A DNA stretch of 64,000 bases, taken from the NCBI GenBank assembly GCA_910577335.1, contig CAJTMJ010000013.1:1-64000 (forward strand). Direction: 5' to 3'. Positions 42,548-51,565 of this stretch are shown in pieces. Position 1 is the stretch's first letter. Each line of letters starts with the position of its first letter. The notes under the pieces were generated by a model. It saw only the letters and a list, made by a program, of their open reading frames with translations. It was not told the origin of the DNA and searched no databases. This DNA comes from an uncultured Duncaniella sp. (GTDB taxonomy: Bacteria > Bacteroidota > Bacteroidia > Bacteroidales > Muribaculaceae). The translations under genes were made by a program, and so were the position numbers.

Positions 42548-44263
42548 TCAAGCCATACCCATGGCTATCGAAAAATCAATCCAATGACGTCCCATATTGA
42601 AATGGTGACGATTTTGGCTAAGATTACCGTTCTCTGATTTAACCTCAGGAGCCGAGATCGGGAAAGACGCATTGCCCGTAGTTATCTCCTCAACAGCCTT
42701 TATGACAGTAGGATCTGTCTCATTGACCACCTCGAAGTAGCCGGAAACTCCGAGCACATTACGGGCTATCATGGCTTTCAGTGAGTTAACAATCAGGTCA
42801 CGTGAAATGTTTATCAGTGCCCACCGGGGAGTCACGCCATTCTTCTTTGCGTATGCCACAAAATCTTCAAGCAGCATATCGTCATCGGGAAGTATCCTCA
42901 AGATTTCTTCCACGGTCTTCCCTGCTTCGAGTTGCTGACGGTTCTTATCAGAGTAGTCAAATGTATATTTTTGTATCAGCCCCGCATTTAGGACATTAAT
43001 ATAGTAAGATGTCACACCGGCTGTGTCATTCGGTACGAATACATCCGGCATTATACCTCCGCCACCATACACAGTCCTGCCATGCAGTGTGGTGAATGCG
43101 AGATCCTTGTTAAGTTTTATAGAATCCGCATTGTAGAACTCGCCATGCTCGTAACGGTTGATGATGTCACGGTCATAGTCAGTGCCCGGAGCGTATGTCT
43201 TTTGTATACATCTGCCCGAAGGTGTGTAGTAGCGAGCTATTGTAAGTCGCAGCGCACTGCTGTCGGGAAGTTCCATCTGGTTTTGCACAAGACCCTTGCC
43301 AAAAGAGCGTCGTCCTATAACGAGTCCGCGGTCATTATCCTGAATGGCACCTGCAAAAATTTCGCTCGCACTGGCTGAAATTTCATCAATAAGCACTACC
43401 AGCTCAACGTCACGGAATGAGCCGGAACCGTCACTCAGTGTCGGAGAGTCATCACGTGTGGTCTTACCTTTCATTGACACTATCGGAGAACCGGAAGGAA
43501 GGAATTCGTTTGCCATAAGCACGGCAGGCTCCATAAATCCGCCGCCATTTCCACGCAGGTCTATCACAAATTTCTCGGCACCCTCTGCTATTAATGCCAC
43601 CATTGAATTTAGGAATTCACTATAGGTAGATGCGCCGAACTTATTTATCTTGATATATCCGACTCCCGGAGAAATGATATATGATGCGTCAATGGAGGTA
43701 ACAGGTATATCGCCACGAGTCACATCGAATGAGAGAAGCTTTTTAGCCGTGGGACGCTTTATGCCCAGTTTTACTATTGTGCCTTTAGCTCCTCGTAATG
43801 AACTTCTAACTTTTACGTCTGACCATCCCATTCCTGATACCACAGTGTCATTTATCGACACTATGCGGTCGCCCGGAAGAAGTCCCACCTTTTCCGATGG
43901 TCCGCCAGATATGACTTCAAGCACATTTATAGTGTCGTTAAGCAAGTTAAATGAGATTCCGATGCCGGAGAATGAGCCAACAAGTTCTTCATTAACCCCC
44001 TGCAGATCCTTTGCCGGGATATAGACTGAATGAGGGTCAAGACGTGAAAGCAGCCCCGGGAGTGAGGCTTCAAGCAGACTGTCAGGGTCAATATCATCGA
44101 CATAGTTGCTGTCAATGATACCGAGAATAGTTTCCAGCTTAGCCTTAGAGTCCCATTTGCCGGAATTGTTTAAGAATGATTTACCAATCCACATTCCTCC
44201 CACAAGGGCTACAGCAAGAGCAAGCGGTACCCACACGGAGGTATTCTTAAAACGGTTATTCAT
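42548..44263 (-). CDS. C-terminal processing protease (S41, CtpA/Prc type)
   Basis: 571 residues. One N-terminal membrane segment or uncleaved signal (VWVPLALAVALVGGMWIG), a PDZ domain (about 90-180: SFSGIGISFNL, VGLLPGDRIVSINDTVV) and the S41 catalytic domain with the strand VIDLRGNGGG, Ser in EISASASEIFAGAIQDN (about 298) and Lys in RRSFGKGLVQ (about 324), the Ser-Lys dyad. It trims periplasmic or secreted proteins from their C-terminus. It sits 90 nt after the dCMP deaminase stop. Confidence 0.92.
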   Translation of the reverse strand: MNNRFKNTSVWVPLALAVALVGGMWIGKSFLNNSGKWDSKAKLETILGIIDSNYVDDIDPDSLLEASLPGLLSRLDPHSVYIPAKDLQGVNEELVGSFSGIGISFNLLNDTINVLEVISGGPSEKVGLLPGDRIVSINDTVVSGMGWSDVKVRSSLRGAKGTIVKLGIKRPTAKKLLSFDVTRGDIPVTSIDASYIISPGVGYIKINKFGASTYSEFLNSMVALIAEGAEKFVIDLRGNGGGFMEPAVLMANEFLPSGSPIVSMKGKTTRDDSPTLSDGSGSFRDVELVVLIDEISASASEIFAGAIQDNDRGLVIGRRSFGKGLVQNQMELPDSSALRLTIARYYTPSGRCIQKTYAPGTDYDRDIINRYEHGEFYNADSIKLNKDLAFTTLHGRTVYGGGGIMPDVFVPNDTAGVTSYYINVLNAGLIQKYTFDYSDKNRQQLEAGKTVEEILRILPDDDMLLEDFVAYAKKNGVTPRWALINISRDLIVNSLKAMIARNVLGVSGYFEVVNETDPTVIKAVEEITTGNASFPISAPEVKSENGNLSQNRHHFNMGRHWIDFSIAMGMA

Positions 44264-44353
44264 AGATATTTTCTCAGAAAATTTTAGCTTCTTGATTTAA
44301 ATGTGTCGCTGTCGAGAAGAGTAGATGTAAAGAAACAGATTGAAGGAGGACCG

Positions 44354-44782
44354 TCACACTTCGGGGAAATGACAACATTCCACCCCGGCACGCTTGAGAA
44401 GGTCGATGCCGTCAGTGATCCGGTAGAGTTCGTTGTAAACCACTCTCGATATACCTGCCTGAATGATCAGTTTGGCACAATCAAGACATGGTGACGCAGT
44501 GACGTATAGTGTTGAGCCATCGCTCGAATTGTTTGATCTCGCTACTTTCGTTATGGCGTTGGCTTCGGCATGTAGCACGTAGGTCTTTGTAATGCCATTC
44601 TCATCCTCGCAGATATTTTCAAACCCGGCGGGAGTACCATTAAAGCCATCGGAGATAATGGTACGGTCCTTTACAAGGAGCGCGCCGACCTTGCGTCGTT
44701 CACAATATGAATTCTCAGCCCATATACGCGCCATTCTCAGATAACGCTTATCGAGCAAATTTTGCTTACCGGTATAATCCAT
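44354..44782 (-). CDS. dCMP deaminase
   Basis: 142 residues. The cytidine-deaminase fold has the zinc motifs VLHAEANAI (H-A-E) and SPCLDCAKLI (P-C-x2-C), and the substrate region GFNGTPAGFENICED typical of dCMP deaminases (ComEB/Dcd family). It makes dUMP from dCMP for thymidylate synthesis. First gene of a group with CtpA and the folate ligase, from the promoter at 44802. Confidence 0.92.
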   Translation of the reverse strand: MDYTGKQNLLDKRYLRMARIWAENSYCERRKVGALLVKDRTIISDGFNGTPAGFENICEDENGITKTYVLHAEANAITKVARSNNSSDGSTLYVTASPCLDCAKLIIQAGISRVVYNELYRITDGIDLLKRAGVECCHFPEV

Positions 44783-44801
44783 TTCGGTTGTTTTGAGACT
44801 G

Positions 44802-44809
44802 CAAAGATA
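44802..44809 (-). promoter_or_regulatory. Promoter -7 box (TATCTTTG) of the dCMP deaminase gene
   Basis: Minus-strand TATCTTTG, 19 nt before the ATG. No clear -33 element. Confidence 0.6.
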
Positions 44810-44836
44810 ATGAATTTTTACGATATGAGTATATTA

Positions 44837-45337
44837 TTATTGTGATAATCTCTGCTTGTCACGAAGATAAGACACTACGATATGAATAATCGGAGCCTGT
44901 TCCTGTTTATAAAATGCTCGACCGTAGGTCTGGAATCCCAATCCCTCCGGTCCTATTATCACATCCTGAATTCCTATTCGTGACATTGAAGACGCTTTAC
45001 GTTCCATCAACCTGTCGAACAACCTCCATCTGTAAAATTGCGGCTCAACGCCTTTATGATTGGTAAACAGTTCATCCGTGGAACAAATATATGTAAACAC
45101 CACACCATTTAGTTTCTCAAATTGCTCAAGCAACCAAGATGACATTTTGAAAAAAGCTACTGGTTTTATAGGCTGGTCAAGAAATAGTTTAGTGATGCTT
45201 ATGTCTACAATGTCAATGTCGGAGAATTCAGGCGGGATGCAGAACGTGGTCTGCATACAATCCTTATCATAAAAATCAAGGGCGACCATTAGATGATTGC
45301 CCTCGTTATCTGAAAATTGAGCTTCAATTTGTTCCAT
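44837..45337 (-). CDS. Protein of unknown function, second gene of a small two-gene unit
   Basis: 166 residues, no signal or membrane segment. It starts MEQIEAQFSDNEGNHLMVAL and has a mixed alpha/beta pattern with IGPEGLGFQTYGRAFYK and PIIHIVVSYLRDKQ near the end. I recognise no family with confidence. It begins 6 nt after a 44-residue gene with a basic helix, and the pair has its own promoter, which resembles a toxin-antitoxin layout; a restriction of either role is not shown. The region is AT-rich compared with flanks. Confidence 0.65.
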   Translation of the reverse strand: MEQIEAQFSDNEGNHLMVALDFYDKDCMQTTFCIPPEFSDIDIVDISITKLFLDQPIKPVAFFKMSSWLLEQFEKLNGVVFTYICSTDELFTNHKGVEPQFYRWRLFDRLMERKASSMSRIGIQDVIIGPEGLGFQTYGRAFYKQEQAPIIHIVVSYLRDKQRLSQ

Positions 45338-45343
45338 GAAGTA

Positions 45344-45478
45344 TTAAGGATTATGCGATGCCAAATACTTTTCACGCATCTGTTTTGCTCGTTCCTTCTT
45401 TCTCTGATTCGCTTTCTCTATGAAAGCGACCAATTCCTTTGAAGGATTAGGTATTCGAAGTGTCTCAGTCGTTTCCAT
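45344..45478 (-). CDS. 44-residue basic helical protein, first gene of the two-gene unit
   Basis: METTETLRIPNPSKELVAFI followed by EKANQRKKERAKQMREKYLA and SHNP. A short strand-like N-terminus and a strongly charged helix (K/R/E-rich) are reminiscent of small antitoxin or accessory proteins. The stop is 6 nt before the next start, so they are cotranscribed. The upstream promoter with TAATTTTG and TTTG supports a real transcript. No family recognised. Confidence 0.6.
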   Translation of the reverse strand: METTETLRIPNPSKELVAFIEKANQRKKERAKQMREKYLASHNP

Positions 45479-45505
45479 ATATTTTGCTTAATTTTTATTG
45501 TTTGA

Positions 45506-45537
45506 CAAAATTACAACATTGCTTTGTAAAGCGCAAA
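45506..45537 (-). promoter_or_regulatory. Promoter of the two-gene unit, with an inverted repeat in the spacer
   Basis: Minus strand TTTG (45534-45537), 20-nt spacer and TAATTTTG (45506-45513). The spacer contains GCTTT-AC-AAAGC (45521-45532), which could be an operator. Confidence 0.7.
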
Positions 45538-45647
45538 TAATTGAACCTCTTTCTGTTGTATTATTCAATTATTTAACGTTTTCGCAATTATAATAGTTCC
45601 CAATTCCAATTTTCCCTGCCTATCATCAGATTTTACGAAAATTTTAC

Positions 45648-45655
45648 TACTTTTG
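45648..45655 (+). promoter_or_regulatory. Promoter -7 box (TACTTTTG) of the META lipoprotein gene
   Basis: TACTTTTG, followed by a leader of about 150 nt before the ATG at 45805. Confidence 0.5.
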
Positions 45656-45804
45656 TAGGATAAACTTCGTTTCCCGGACGTATGTTATAATCATCAAGAA
45701 TTTATAGAATGGGGATGTCGCACAAACCGGGAAGTTTGAATGTTGTATTAATATCATAAGTCTTTTCAATTATACTCATCAAGCTATTAAAACAAAAAAC
45801 GATT

Positions 45805-46692
45805 ATGAAAAAAAGTGTATCATTACTTATTGCAACAATCTCGGTAACAGCGCTTATGACCGGATGTAATATTTTAAAGAAAAGTGGCACGACCGTAAAT
45901 TCTGACGGAAATGTGGTAAAAACCACCACAGTCACCAAACAGACTGCCACACAGACTCAACCTGCAACCGATGAATTTATCGGCGAATGGTCTATTACTG
46001 AAATATTGGGTGAAAAGGTTGTGGTAAACGGCGATAACCACCCGAAACTCACATTCCAACTCTCGGAAGATATTCCGGGGGCACTCATGGTCATTGGTTT
46101 CAATGGCTGCAACTACATCAACGGCACTTGGAAAGTCACACCTACAGGTATCGAATCAGCAGGAGCTTTTGCCTCAACCATGCGTTCATGTCCTGATGCG
46201 CCATACGAATTCACTATGAATAAAGCCCTTGACCAAGTTACAGGCTACGCTTTCGGTCCTGACCACACTTTAGTTCTTAAGAATGAAAGTGCAGGCACTG
46301 TTATGACACTTCGTAAACGCTTGCTTTCATTCCTTAACGGGGCATGGAAAATTGACGTCATTAAAGGTGTGAAAGTTCCCTCGACAGCCGATGTCAAGGT
46401 GGTAATTGATGTGGACGAATGTAAAATCCATGGCAATGCCGGTTGCAACCTTCTCAATGGTGATATAATTGTAAATCTTGACAAAGGTGACGGCATAGAA
46501 TTCAAAAATCTTGCAACCACTCGTATGACTTGTCCTGATATCGCTACCGAACAACAATTCCTACTTGCCCTTGAAGAGGTTGATACTGCTGTTCAGGGAG
46601 CAACCCCTAACGAAGCAGTGATGAAGGATGCCCAAGGTAAAGTCATCATTACTATGCACCGAATCTCGGCGGAAGAGCTTGGCGACATGTAA
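45805..46692 (+). CDS. Lipoprotein with two META (HslJ-like) domains
   Basis: 295 residues. Lipoprotein signal with C21 (LMTGC). Two META domains are visible: about 60-165 (GEWSITEILGEKVV, FNGCNYINGTWKV, ASTMRSCPDA) and about 175-285 (GAWKIDVIKG, HGNAGCNLLNGDI, ATTRMTCPD...QQFLLALEEV). Both keep the GCN and RSCP/MTCP cysteines. META domains occur in HslJ-type envelope proteins with poorly known function. The M24 peptidase gene follows by 23 nt. Confidence 0.85.
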   Translation: MKKSVSLLIATISVTALMTGCNILKKSGTTVNSDGNVVKTTTVTKQTATQTQPATDEFIGEWSITEILGEKVVVNGDNHPKLTFQLSEDIPGALMVIGFNGCNYINGTWKVTPTGIESAGAFASTMRSCPDAPYEFTMNKALDQVTGYAFGPDHTLVLKNESAGTVMTLRKRLLSFLNGAWKIDVIKGVKVPSTADVKVVIDVDECKIHGNAGCNLLNGDIIVNLDKGDGIEFKNLATTRMTCPDIATEQQFLLALEEVDTAVQGATPNEAVMKDAQGKVIITMHRISAEELGDM

Positions 46693-46715
46693 TGGAATCT
46701 TGATTACACGAAGAT

Positions 46716-47909
46716 ATGATGGAACCTATCGATTTAAACAAGCTCTTGCTCCTTTCTCACGATGAGTTTTGCCGTCGTGTGGAGAAGATACGCGTATGTA
46801 TGTCTGAGGCGGGAATGAGTGCGGTATTGATAAATGACAATGCCAACACTTATTACCTCACCGGACGAGTGTTTTCAGGATATGTATATATCCCCCAGCA
46901 TGGCGAAGTGATATTCTTCGTAAAACGTCCCGTAAAGCTCGAAGGTGACTGTGTTGTGTATATCCGCAAACCGGAGGAAATAACCGAAACCCTCGGGCTT
47001 AACGTTCCTGAAAATATAGGGTTAGAGCTTGACATAACGCCATATTCGGCAGTAGAACGCCAGAAAAAAATCTTTCCGGGAAGCGAGATAAAAAATGCTT
47101 CGCCGGTCATGAGGAAGGCGCGCTCACAAAAGACTGCCGAGGAGATTGACAAGATCCGCCGGTCGGGCATAAAGCATGTTCATGTCTATAGCCGGATTCC
47201 ATATCTGTACAATGAAGGTATGACCGACATGGAGCTGCAAGTGGAGATTGAAAAGACAAGCCGTCTTGAAGGTTGTCTCGGACAGTTCCGTATAAGCGGT
47301 GACTCCATGGAGCTATATATGGGAAATGTGCTTGTAGGTGAAAATGCCGATGCCCCGTCACCCTACGATTTCGCCATGGGTGGCGCGGGGCTCGACCCCT
47401 CACTCCCCGTTGGTGCCAATGACACGGAAATCAAGCCCGGCAACACTGTGATGATCGACATGAACGGCAACTATAACGGATACATGACCGACATGACCCG
47501 TGTATATGCCCTTGGTAAAATCGATCCTCTCGCATTAAAAGCCCACCAGTGTTCCATTGACATCCACCGTGCCCTTGTGGATATGATGAAACCAGGCACA
47601 GAAGCTAAAGTTCTTTATGAACGGGCTGAAGCAATGGTTAAGGAGAGAGGACTGCAAGATTACTACATGGGACACCGACAACATGCCGGATTCATAGGAC
47701 ACGGTGTCGGTATTGAGATAAACGAACTCCCTGTAATCGCTCCACGAAGCCGTGACATCATCGCTGAAGGCAATGTCATAGCTCTCGAACCTAAATTTGT
47801 CATCCCGCATGTTGGTGCTGTAGGTATCGAGAACACCTATGCGGTCTATGCCGACAGAGTTGAATGTCTCACTCCGGCACCTGAAGCGATAAGTTATTTT
47901 ATGATATAA
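46716..47909 (+). CDS. M24-family metallopeptidase (Xaa-Pro peptidase type)
   Basis: 397 residues. N-terminal creatinase-like domain, then the pita-bread catalytic domain with all metal ligands: VMIDMNGNYNGYMTDMTR (two Asp), GHGVGIEINELP (His), ALEPKFV (Glu) and GIENTYAV (Glu). It probably removes N-terminal residues next to proline; specificity is not certain. No signal peptide, so cytoplasmic. It lies between the META and CCA genes with short gaps (23 and 38 nt). Confidence 0.88.
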   Translation: MMEPIDLNKLLLLSHDEFCRRVEKIRVCMSEAGMSAVLINDNANTYYLTGRVFSGYVYIPQHGEVIFFVKRPVKLEGDCVVYIRKPEEITETLGLNVPENIGLELDITPYSAVERQKKIFPGSEIKNASPVMRKARSQKTAEEIDKIRRSGIKHVHVYSRIPYLYNEGMTDMELQVEIEKTSRLEGCLGQFRISGDSMELYMGNVLVGENADAPSPYDFAMGGAGLDPSLPVGANDTEIKPGNTVMIDMNGNYNGYMTDMTRVYALGKIDPLALKAHQCSIDIHRALVDMMKPGTEAKVLYERAEAMVKERGLQDYYMGHRQHAGFIGHGVGIEINELPVIAPRSRDIIAEGNVIALEPKFVIPHVGAVGIENTYAVYADRVECLTPAPEAISYFMI

Positions 47910-47947
47910 AAACAGGAGCTTTTTGAGAACCAATCATAATGCGTTGA

Positions 47948-49390
47948 ATGCAATCATTTGAAACTGTAATAAAAAAGCTTGACAGAAAGCTTTTCCATAC
48001 CATAGGTGAGGCGGCGGATTCAATCTGTCGCCCCTGCTATGCGGTGGGGGGATGTGTGCGGGATCTGTTTCTTGACCGTCCGTCAAAGGATATAGATTTT
48101 GTGACAGTCGGTAGCGGCATCGAACTTGCGCAGATTGTCGCCGAACATCTTGGACGGGGAACACATCTAAACGTATTCCGAAACTTCGGGACCGCACAAG
48201 TGAAACGCCGTGACATTGAGCTGGAATTTGTGGGCGCACGAAAGGAGTCATACGATCGTAATTCACGCAAACCCATAGTGGAGGATGGAACGCTGGAAGA
48301 AGATTTGTCTCGCAGGGACTTCACAATAAACGCATTGGCGATACAAATCAACAACGTAGGTTTCGGCACTCTGATCGACCTCTTCGACGGACAGGGTGAC
48401 ATGGAGCGACGAATATTGCGCACACCCTTGGATCCTGACATCACTTTCAGCGACGACCCGCTCAGAATGATGCGTGCGGTCAGATTCGCCACTCAGCTAC
48501 AATTCGATATCTACCCTGAGACGTTTGAAGCCATACGCCGAAATGCCGAACGGATAAAAATCATATCCAAGGAACGTGTGGTGGACGAGCTGATGAAAAT
48601 TATGGCATCGCCGAAACCATCCATAGGCTGGGATCTGCTCATGAAATCAGGATTGCTATCATTGATTTTCCCCGAGCTTGCAGCTATGAAGGGTGTGGAA
48701 GTTGTAAACGGCAGAGGACACAAAGATAATTTCTATCACACTCTCGCCGTGCTCGACAATGTGTCAGCCAAAAGCGATAATGTATGGTTAAGATGGGCTG
48801 CACTGATGCATGATATTGCAAAACCGGTAACAAAACGCTGGGACGAAAAGATTGGATGGACTTTCCATAACCATAATTTCATTGGTGCGAAGATGGTGCC
48901 GAAGATTTTCCGCAATATGCGCCTTCCTCAGGACACAAAAATGAAATATGTGGCTAAATTAGTGGAATTGCACATGCGCCCCATAGCGTTGGTTGAGGAT
49001 GAGGTGACTGATTCGGCGGTAAGACGTCTTATAAATGACGCCGGTGACGATCTGGAAGACCTAATGGCACTCTGCGAGGCTGACATCACATCCAAAAATC
49101 AAGAAAAAGTACGTCGCATACTCGATAATTTCACTCTTGTTCGCAACAAGATGGTTGATCTTAACGAACGTGACAATATAAGGAATTTCAGTCCTCCCAT
49201 TGACGGAAATGAGATCATGCAAACCTTCGGCATATCCGGTGGTCCCATGATCGGTAAAATCAAAAGCGCCATTAAGAATGCGATACTTGACGGCGACATT
49301 CACAATGACTATGACGAAGCCCGGGAATTGATGCTGAAACTTGCAGCAGCCGAAGGTCTTACACCGGTCGGAGATGGCAATCAACAATAA
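47948..49390 (+). CDS. cca: CCA-adding tRNA nucleotidyltransferase with HD domain
   Basis: 480 residues. Class II head domain: VGGCVRDLFLDRPSKDIDFVTVG (metal-binding D-x-D), EDLSRRDFTINALA, DPLRMMRAVRFA. A C-terminal HD domain shows the HD in MHDIAKPVTKRW. It adds or repairs the CCA end of tRNAs, needed here because the tRNA-Arg at 1452 does not encode CCA. QueD follows by 48 nt. Confidence 0.93.
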   Translation: MQSFETVIKKLDRKLFHTIGEAADSICRPCYAVGGCVRDLFLDRPSKDIDFVTVGSGIELAQIVAEHLGRGTHLNVFRNFGTAQVKRRDIELEFVGARKESYDRNSRKPIVEDGTLEEDLSRRDFTINALAIQINNVGFGTLIDLFDGQGDMERRILRTPLDPDITFSDDPLRMMRAVRFATQLQFDIYPETFEAIRRNAERIKIISKERVVDELMKIMASPKPSIGWDLLMKSGLLSLIFPELAAMKGVEVVNGRGHKDNFYHTLAVLDNVSAKSDNVWLRWAALMHDIAKPVTKRWDEKIGWTFHNHNFIGAKMVPKIFRNMRLPQDTKMKYVAKLVELHMRPIALVEDEVTDSAVRRLINDAGDDLEDLMALCEADITSKNQEKVRRILDNFTLVRNKMVDLNERDNIRNFSPPIDGNEIMQTFGISGGPMIGKIKSAIKNAILDGDIHNDYDEARELMLKLAAAEGLTPVGDGNQQ

Positions 49391-49438
49391 ATACGCTATT
49401 GAGAATTAGCAGTTGTAACTTGACAAATTAAAAGGTAA

Positions 49439-49774
49439 ATGTATTATATAACCAAACGATTTGAATTGGCTGGATGCCATAGGCTGGAACTTTCCTACGA
49501 AAGCAAATGCAGTCGTCTGCACGGACACAACTGGATTGTAACCGTACACTGTCGTGCGAAGGAATTAAACCGTGACGGCATGGTGGTAGATTTTTCGCAT
49601 ATCAAAGAGCGTATAACAAGCTACCTTGACCATGGCAATTTTAATGAATTGCTACCTTTTAACCCAACAGCTGAAAATATTGCTCGATGGATCTGCGACC
49701 AGATACCGAATTGCTATCGTGTGGATGTTCAGGAAAGCGAAGGTAACACAGCGAGTTATACAATTGACAATTAA
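49439..49774 (+). CDS. queD: 6-carboxytetrahydropterin synthase QueD
   Basis: 111 residues. Zinc His residues in GCHRLEL and RLHGHNW, catalytic Cys in YESKCSRL, and VVDFSHIKERITSYLDHGNFNEL and the final ESEG. It makes 6-carboxytetrahydropterin in queuosine/7-deazaguanine synthesis. The last four residues (TIDN) and the stop codon fall in a CAATTGACAATT repeat. QueE follows by 31 nt. The protein is a little short for QueD (about 115-135), consistent with a repeat-derived end. Confidence 0.92.
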   Translation: MYYITKRFELAGCHRLELSYESKCSRLHGHNWIVTVHCRAKELNRDGMVVDFSHIKERITSYLDHGNFNELLPFNPTAENIARWICDQIPNCYRVDVQESEGNTASYTIDN

Positions 49775-49793
49775 CAATTGTCAATTGTCAATT
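49760..49793. repeat. CAATTGACAATT-type repeat between queD and queE
   Basis: CAATTGACAATTAACAATTG followed by TCAATTGTCAATTG, an alternating self-complementary array overlapping the queD stop (TAA at 49772-49774). It uses the same units as the block at 24228-24447. Confidence 0.8.
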
Positions 49794-49805
49794 GAGATTC
49801 TGATT

Positions 49806-50372
49806 ATGTATAGAGTTAACGAAATTTTTTATTCGCTTCAAGGCGAGGGGTATTTTACCGGGACGGCGGCGGTGTTTCTGCGTTTTAGCGGATGTAATCT
49901 AAAATGCGATTTTTGCGACACTCGCCATGAGGAATATACCGAGATGAATGCCGGCGAGATACTTGAAAAAGTGTCGGCATATTCGTCACGCCATCTTATA
50001 ATCACCGGAGGGGAACCGTCATTACAAATTGACGACATACTCATAGATATGCTCCACGATGGCGGCTTCTTCATTCAGGTAGAGACAAACGGCACTAACA
50101 AATTGCCCGAAAGTATCGATTGGGTTACATGTTCACCAAAAGGGAGCCATGAAATAAAGCTCAAGACTATCGACGAATTAAAACTTGTTTATTTGGGACA
50201 GGATGTGGAGGCTATAGCCAACAATATCAACGCTTCACACTATTTCCTACAGCCATGCACATCACCTGTCTACCCCGAAGGGTCGAACACAGCTGAAACC
50301 GTATCATATATTCTCACCCACCCGCATTGGCGCTTATCACTTCAGACGCACAAATTAATTAACATACAATAA
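49806..50372 (+). CDS. queE: 7-carboxy-7-deazaguanine synthase QueE
   Basis: 188 residues from the ATG at 49806 (MYRVNEIFYSLQGEGYFTG). Radical-SAM motif C-NLK-C-DF-C (in FSGCNLKCDFCDTRHEEY), then ITGGEPSLQ and VETNGTN. It converts 6-carboxytetrahydropterin to 7-carboxy-7-deazaguanine, the step after QueD. The frame is open upstream through queD and the repeat, but alignment and gene order favour this start. A flippase-like gene follows 53 nt downstream. Confidence 0.93.
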   Translation: MYRVNEIFYSLQGEGYFTGTAAVFLRFSGCNLKCDFCDTRHEEYTEMNAGEILEKVSAYSSRHLIITGGEPSLQIDDILIDMLHDGGFFIQVETNGTNKLPESIDWVTCSPKGSHEIKLKTIDELKLVYLGQDVEAIANNINASHYFLQPCTSPVYPEGSNTAETVSYILTHPHWRLSLQTHKLINIQ

Positions 50373-50425
50373 GTTTTTTGAACGAGAGCACCCGTATAGT
50401 TGTTATTTATAAATAAACTATTTAT

Positions 50426-51496
50426 ATGGGAACGGCTAATACATCACGTGATGAAATGCTCTCTAAATTAGGGCGTATTGTGAAGATTATCCTGTCGGTA
50501 GGTATCTCGGCAGGGTTGATTGTATGGTTGTTCCATAAAGTAAACATCCATCAGATTGAATCCATTATCCGTCAGGGTGTGGACTACAGATATATCGTGG
50601 CTATGATGGGTATTACCGTGTTGTCACACATCATACGAGGTATCCGTTGGGGTATTCAGCTCCGTGCAGCCGGGATACCTCGTATACCTGTAGTTGCTGA
50701 AAGTGTCTCTATATTCGGAGCATACGCATTGAACTTGGTATTCCCCTTCTTAGGCGAAGCTTGGCGATGTGTCTATATCTCGAAACGTGAAAATTGCAAA
50801 CTATCGACAGTGGTAGGCACCGATCTCGGCGACCGTGCCTCGGACGGCATCATGATATTGCTACTCGTAATACTGACCATGTTTGTGGCAAAATCATCCA
50901 TCGATAAATTCCTTGACAAATATCCTCTCGGTAAAAGTATAGACCATATCTTCACCAACGGAGCTATATGGATCTGGATTGTGGTAATCACGGCAGTACT
51001 AGTTATCGGATATTACCTGTTTCGGCATACCAAATTTGTACAAGGTATAATGACAAGCACACGCCGTATATGGGACGGTTTCAAAGTACTGTTCCACATG
51101 AAAGGCACAGGGATGTATCTCATACTTACACTTGGAATATGGGTATGTTACTACCTTGAAGCATACGTGTGCTTCTTCGCATTCCCCTTTACCCGTGAAC
51201 TTGTGACAAGCGACGGCTACTTTTTAGGGCTGATACCCGGACTTGTGGTATTCGTATTCGGGTCATGCAGCATGGGGGTGCCTTCAAACGGAGGTCTTGG
51301 ACCATGGAATATAGCAGTGATGTTCGCCCTAAGCCTTTTCGGCATTAAAGAAAGTGACGGTGCGGCATATTCAATAGTATGTTGGAGCTTCCAAGCCCTC
51401 ATCCTTGTCGCCACTGGTATCTTCAGCGCATTTTACATCATGCTCTCTAACCGTAATCGCAAGGAGAAATTGCCGGAGAAACAATCTATTGGTTGA
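50426..51496 (+). CDS. Flippase-like membrane protein (UPF0104/lysylphosphatidylglycerol-synthase TM family)
   Basis: 356 residues, about 8 hydrophobic segments. Family marks: RGIRWGIQLRAAGIP, FGAYALNLVFPFLGEAWRCVYISKRENCKLSTVVGTDLGDRASDG and MGVPSNGGLGPWNIAVMFAL. Such proteins are thought to move lipids or lipid-linked precursors across the inner membrane. It lacks the synthase domain of MprF. Substrate unknown. Confidence 0.85.
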   Translation: MGTANTSRDEMLSKLGRIVKIILSVGISAGLIVWLFHKVNIHQIESIIRQGVDYRYIVAMMGITVLSHIIRGIRWGIQLRAAGIPRIPVVAESVSIFGAYALNLVFPFLGEAWRCVYISKRENCKLSTVVGTDLGDRASDGIMILLLVILTMFVAKSSIDKFLDKYPLGKSIDHIFTNGAIWIWIVVITAVLVIGYYLFRHTKFVQGIMTSTRRIWDGFKVLFHMKGTGMYLILTLGIWVCYYLEAYVCFFAFPFTRELVTSDGYFLGLIPGLVVFVFGSCSMGVPSNGGLGPWNIAVMFALSLFGIKESDGAAYSIVCWSFQALILVATGIFSAFYIMLSNRNRKEKLPEKQSIG

Positions 51497-51526
51497 ATTG
51501 CTTACTAAAAATTAACAGGATTTTTG

Positions 51527-51534
51527 TAATTTTG
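51527..51534 (+). promoter_or_regulatory. Promoter -7 box (TAATTTTG) of the 5'-nucleotidase gene
   Basis: TAATTTTG, 31 nt before the ATG at 51566. Confidence 0.55.
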
Positions 51535-51565
51535 CACTCTTGTTAAATCATATTCAACTCAACTA

